A stretch of DNA of 17,548 nucleotides, taken from positions 66,370-83,917 of the forward strand of contig CAJULU010000007.1 in assembly GCA_910587575.1 (NCBI GenBank), written 5' to 3'. Source of the DNA: an uncultured Dorea sp. Its GTDB lineage: Bacteria > Bacillota > Clostridia > Lachnospirales > Lachnospiraceae. Below are positions 15,685 through 17,548 of this stretch, piece by piece. Under the pieces are notes generated by a model. It did no database searches, was not told the DNA's origin, and saw only the letters and a program-made list of their open reading frames with translations. Both the position numbers and the translations under genes were made by a program. The first letter of the stretch is position 1; every line of letters starts with the position of its first letter.

Positions 15685-17250
15685 TTACTTCTTATTTTTT
15701 TGCATTTCTTTGTCAAGCCGCTTCTCGATGGCTTCTACCACCGTCTCCAGCACCTTGATCCTGGCAAAATATTTGCAGTTTCCCTCCACAACAATCCATG
15801 GAGCATAAGGTGTGGACGTACGGATCAGCATCTCATCCACCGCAGCCTCATACTGATCCCATTTCTCCCGGTTACGCCAGTCCTCATCCGTAATCTTCCA
15901 CTGTTTCTCAGGATTCTCCTGCCTGGCCTGGAACCTCCTTGCCTGCTCGTCCTTATCGATCTGCATCCAGAATTTGAGCACAATGGCGCCTGCATCCGCC
16001 AGATCCTTCTCCATGTCGTTCATCTCCCGGTACGCACGCTGCCACTCCTGTCTGGAGCAGAATCCCTCAATCCGTTCCACCATGACCCTTCCGTACCACG
16101 TCCGGTCAAATATGGTCACATGGCCTGCCTTTGGCATGTCCACCCAGAATCTCCACAGATAATGATGGGCCTTCTCGATATCATTGGGGGAAGCCGTAGG
16201 ATGAACCACATACCCTCTGGGATCCATTTTCTCCGTCAGACGCTTGATCGCACCGCCCTTGCCCCCGGCGTCCCAACCCTCGAATCCTAAGACCACCGGA
16301 ATTCTTCTGCGGTAAAGTTCTCCGTGCAGCTTCTCCATCTTTTTCTGCAGTTTCTTAAGACGCTCTTTGTATTCCTCCTTCGTGTATGTAAGGCTTAAAT
16401 CCGCCTTCCCCAGAATGGATTCCTTCATCTTCTTATCCTGCTTTTCCATACTTTCCTGCTGCATTTCTGCAACGTCTTCCCGGATACTTCCGGTCTCTGC
16501 GCTTTCTGCCGCTTTCTCCTTTGCTGCTGTACGCTTCCTGGCTTCCTCTACCTTTTCCGCCAGAGTCTGCGCCACAATCGCATAGATCTTTGCCGTGGCA
16601 AATCTGCGGTCTACCGCCTCTACGATATTCCAGGGCGCATACTCTGTGTCTGTGCGCATCAACATCTCCTCATTGAAGTCCTGGTATTTTTCAAACTCTT
16701 TATTACGCTTTAAGTCTCCCTCGCTGACTCTCCATGCAGTCTCCTTAGAATCCAGCAGTCTGTCAAAACGTTTTTTCTGCTCCTTCCTGTCAATGGCAAG
16801 GAAGATCTTGATTATCACCATACCGTCTGCCGTCAGCTGCTCTTCGAAAGAACAGATGGAACGATATGCGTCCGAAAGTTCCTGCTTCTTTGTCTTCTTG
16901 TCAAACCGGTCAATCAGCACTTTCCGGTACCAGCTGCTGTCATAGATGGCGAAACGTCCTTTTGCAGGCATCTTTGTCCAGAATCTCCACATAAAGGGAT
17001 GCAGCCGCTCCTCCTCCGTCTCGTTCTTGACCGCATACACTTCGAAGCCCCGGGGATCAAGGGCTTTGATCAGTTCTCCCACCTGCACGCCTTTGCCGGA
17101 CGCTCCGTATCCTTCAAACGCTATCATAACCGGAATCCCGAACTCCCGACATTCTCTCTGAAGTTTCCCAAGTCTGGGCATTAATTCTGCCATCTTCTCC
17201 TTGTACTCCGCCTTACCAAGTGATTTCGTCAAATCCAGCTTTTCTAACAT
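15685..17250 (-). CDS. pap: Polyphosphate:AMP phosphotransferase-like protein, two PPK2 domains
   Basis: The protein has 521 residues and two PPK2 (polyphosphate kinase 2) domains joined by a charged Ala/Glu/Lys-rich linker (about 210-285). PPK2 proteins are P-loop enzymes that pass phosphate between polyphosphate and nucleotides; two-domain forms usually act as polyphosphate:AMP phosphotransferases, making ADP. The C-terminal copy is intact: Walker A GWDAGGKG (305-312) and Walker B FDRTWYGR (361-368). The N-terminal copy is altered: GYGASGKG (47-54) and YDSSWYRK (103-110), with Ser replacing the Arg of the DR motif. The C-terminal domain is therefore probably the catalytic one, in line with my recollection of other fused PPK2 enzymes. 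The ATG at 17250 follows AAGGAG 7 bases upstream. It precedes dnaG by 52 bp with no terminator, so read-through into the dnaG-rpoD set is possible. Nucleotide preference cannot be read from the sequence. Confidence 0.88.
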   Translation of the reverse strand: MLEKLDLTKSLGKAEYKEKMAELMPRLGKLQRECREFGIPVMIAFEGYGASGKGVQVGELIKALDPRGFEVYAVKNETEEERLHPFMWRFWTKMPAKGRFAIYDSSWYRKVLIDRFDKKTKKQELSDAYRSICSFEEQLTADGMVIIKIFLAIDRKEQKKRFDRLLDSKETAWRVSEGDLKRNKEFEKYQDFNEEMLMRTDTEYAPWNIVEAVDRRFATAKIYAIVAQTLAEKVEEARKRTAAKEKAAESAETGSIREDVAEMQQESMEKQDKKMKESILGKADLSLTYTKEEYKERLKKLQKKMEKLHGELYRRRIPVVLGFEGWDAGGKGGAIKRLTEKMDPRGYVVHPTASPNDIEKAHHYLWRFWVDMPKAGHVTIFDRTWYGRVMVERIEGFCSRQEWQRAYREMNDMEKDLADAGAIVLKFWMQIDKDEQARRFQARQENPEKQWKITDEDWRNREKWDQYEAAVDEMLIRTSTPYAPWIVVEGNCKYFARIKVLETVVEAIEKRLDKEMQKNKK

Positions 17251-17287
17251 CGTTCTTCTCCTTTTCTACAAAATATATTCTTTCTCT

Positions 17288-17293
17288 ATTATA
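17288..17293 (-). promoter_or_regulatory. Candidate -10 element of the PPK2 gene promoter
   Basis: A perfect TATAAT lies on the minus strand at 17293-17288, about 38 bp before the PPK2 ATG. No good -35 hexamer occurs at 16-18 bp upstream (CCATAT at 17 bp), so the promoter is tentative. It lies back to back with the tRNA promoter. Confidence 0.35.
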
Positions 17294-17341
17294 CACTAAA
17301 ATGCAGGGATATATGGAATTTCAAAAAAATAATTTTTATTG

Positions 17342-17370
17342 TTGACATTTGATACCCTTTGTAGTATTAT
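17342..17370 (+). promoter_or_regulatory. Strong sigma-A promoter of tRNA-Leu, with an AT-rich upstream element
   Basis: A perfect -35 TTGACA (17342-17347) is followed after 17 bp by TATTAT (17365-17370); an overlapping perfect TATAAT at 17368-17373 would give a 20-bp spacer. Just upstream, about 17322-17341 is almost pure A/T with A- and T-runs, resembling an UP element bound by the polymerase alpha subunit. This fits a highly expressed stable RNA. Transcription would start near 17378, about 20 bases before the mature tRNA. Confidence 0.8.
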
Positions 17371-17397
17371 AATCTACGGACAGCAGATATGCTGCTT

Positions 17398-17481
17398 GCG
17401 GAAGTGTCGGAACTGGCAGACGAGCAAGACTAAGGATCTTGTAGCTTTCGAGCTGTGTGGGTTCAAGTCCCATCTTCCGCA
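17398..17481 (+). tRNA. tRNA-Leu (anticodon AAG)
   Basis: A full type II cloverleaf can be folded. The acceptor stem is GCGGAAG (17398-17404) with CTTCCGC (17474-17480), and the discriminator is A17481. The D stem is TCG/CGA (17407-17409, 17421-17423) with GG in the loop. The anticodon stem is CAAGA/TCTTG (17425-17429, 17437-17441) with loop CTAAGGA, giving anticodon AAG at 17432-17434. The long variable arm is AGCT-TTCG-AGCT (17443-17454). The T arm is GTGGG-TTCAAGT-CCCAT (17457-17473). The long variable arm and A73 fit leucine. The 3' CCA is not encoded and must be added. A34 would normally be edited to inosine by TadA, so the tRNA should read CUU and other CUN codons. Confidence 0.95.
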
Positions 17482-17486
17482 TTATG

Positions 17487-17517
17487 AGAGAAGCCTTGAT
17501 CTTTCAAGGCTTCTTTT
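17487..17517 (+). terminator. Rho-independent terminator of tRNA-Leu
   Basis: An 11-bp perfect stem, AGAAGCCTTGA (17489-17499) with TCAAGGCTTCT (17504-17514), encloses a 4-base loop and is followed by TTT (17515-17517). It starts about 8 bases after the tRNA 3' end, so the tRNA appears to be a single-gene transcript. Confidence 0.88.
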
Positions 17518-17548
17518 GTGTTATAAAGATTGCCGGGCGGGTGGAGGT

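Noticed and set aside
17518..17548. Start of another gene at the right edge
   Set aside because: A GGAGGT-like purine stretch lies at the very end, but no start codon or coding sequence is inside the window.

Overview
This 17.5 kb window is chromosomal DNA from a low-to-mid GC Firmicute, most likely a gut-type member of the Clostridia (Lachnospiraceae-like). The reasons are AGGAGG-type ribosome sites, a 370-residue SigA-type primary sigma factor, a dnaG-rpoD-trmK-nif3 gene order, a fused Fe-S activase of anaerobes and a lantibiotic-type resistance module. The genus cannot be fixed from sequence reading alone. No mobile element, CRISPR array or phage gene was seen.

Layout. Bases 1-88 hold the first 29 codons of a minus-strand gene that runs off the left edge (rhomboid-like N-terminus). 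A divergent intergenic region (89-304) carries a plus-strand promoter. It serves a 1414-residue protein (305-4549) that fuses two HgdC-type ATPase/[4Fe-4S] activator domains to a DUF2229/dehydratase-like half and ends at a strong terminator. From there to 17250 all genes are on the minus strand. Read in the direction of transcription (right to left) they are: a tandem PPK2-type polyphosphate phosphotransferase (17250-15685), dnaG, rpoD, trmK, a Nif3-family gene and a TGS-fused nucleoside/uridine kinase, ending at a terminator at 9208-9255. Next comes a five-gene module: ABC ATPase, EpiE/MutE-like permease, MutG-like permease, OmpR-family response regulator and histidine kinase (9078-4626). At the right edge a plus-strand tRNA-Leu(AAG) has its own strong promoter and terminator.

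How the genes work together. dnaG-rpoD-trmK-nif3-kinase is a compact housekeeping cluster (gaps of 13-70 bp) covering replication priming, promoter recognition and tRNA methylation; the PPK2 gene may be co-transcribed with it because no terminator lies in the 52-bp gap. The ABC/two-component module has the make-up of LanFEG/CprABC-type systems that protect against lantibiotics and other cationic peptides. No peptide precursor or modification enzyme is present, so it is probably a sensing and self-protection unit. Two perfect 10-bp direct repeats with 11-bp periodicity lie in its promoter and are a candidate site for its own response regulator. The fused activase stands alone, with no dehydratase subunits or CoA-transferase beside it, so its substrate is not indicated.

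The window looks mostly like ordinary core genome. The parts most worth a second look are the fused activase, the operator/terminator arrangement at 9182-9255, the degenerate N-terminal half of the PPK2 protein, and the AAG anticodon of the tRNA.
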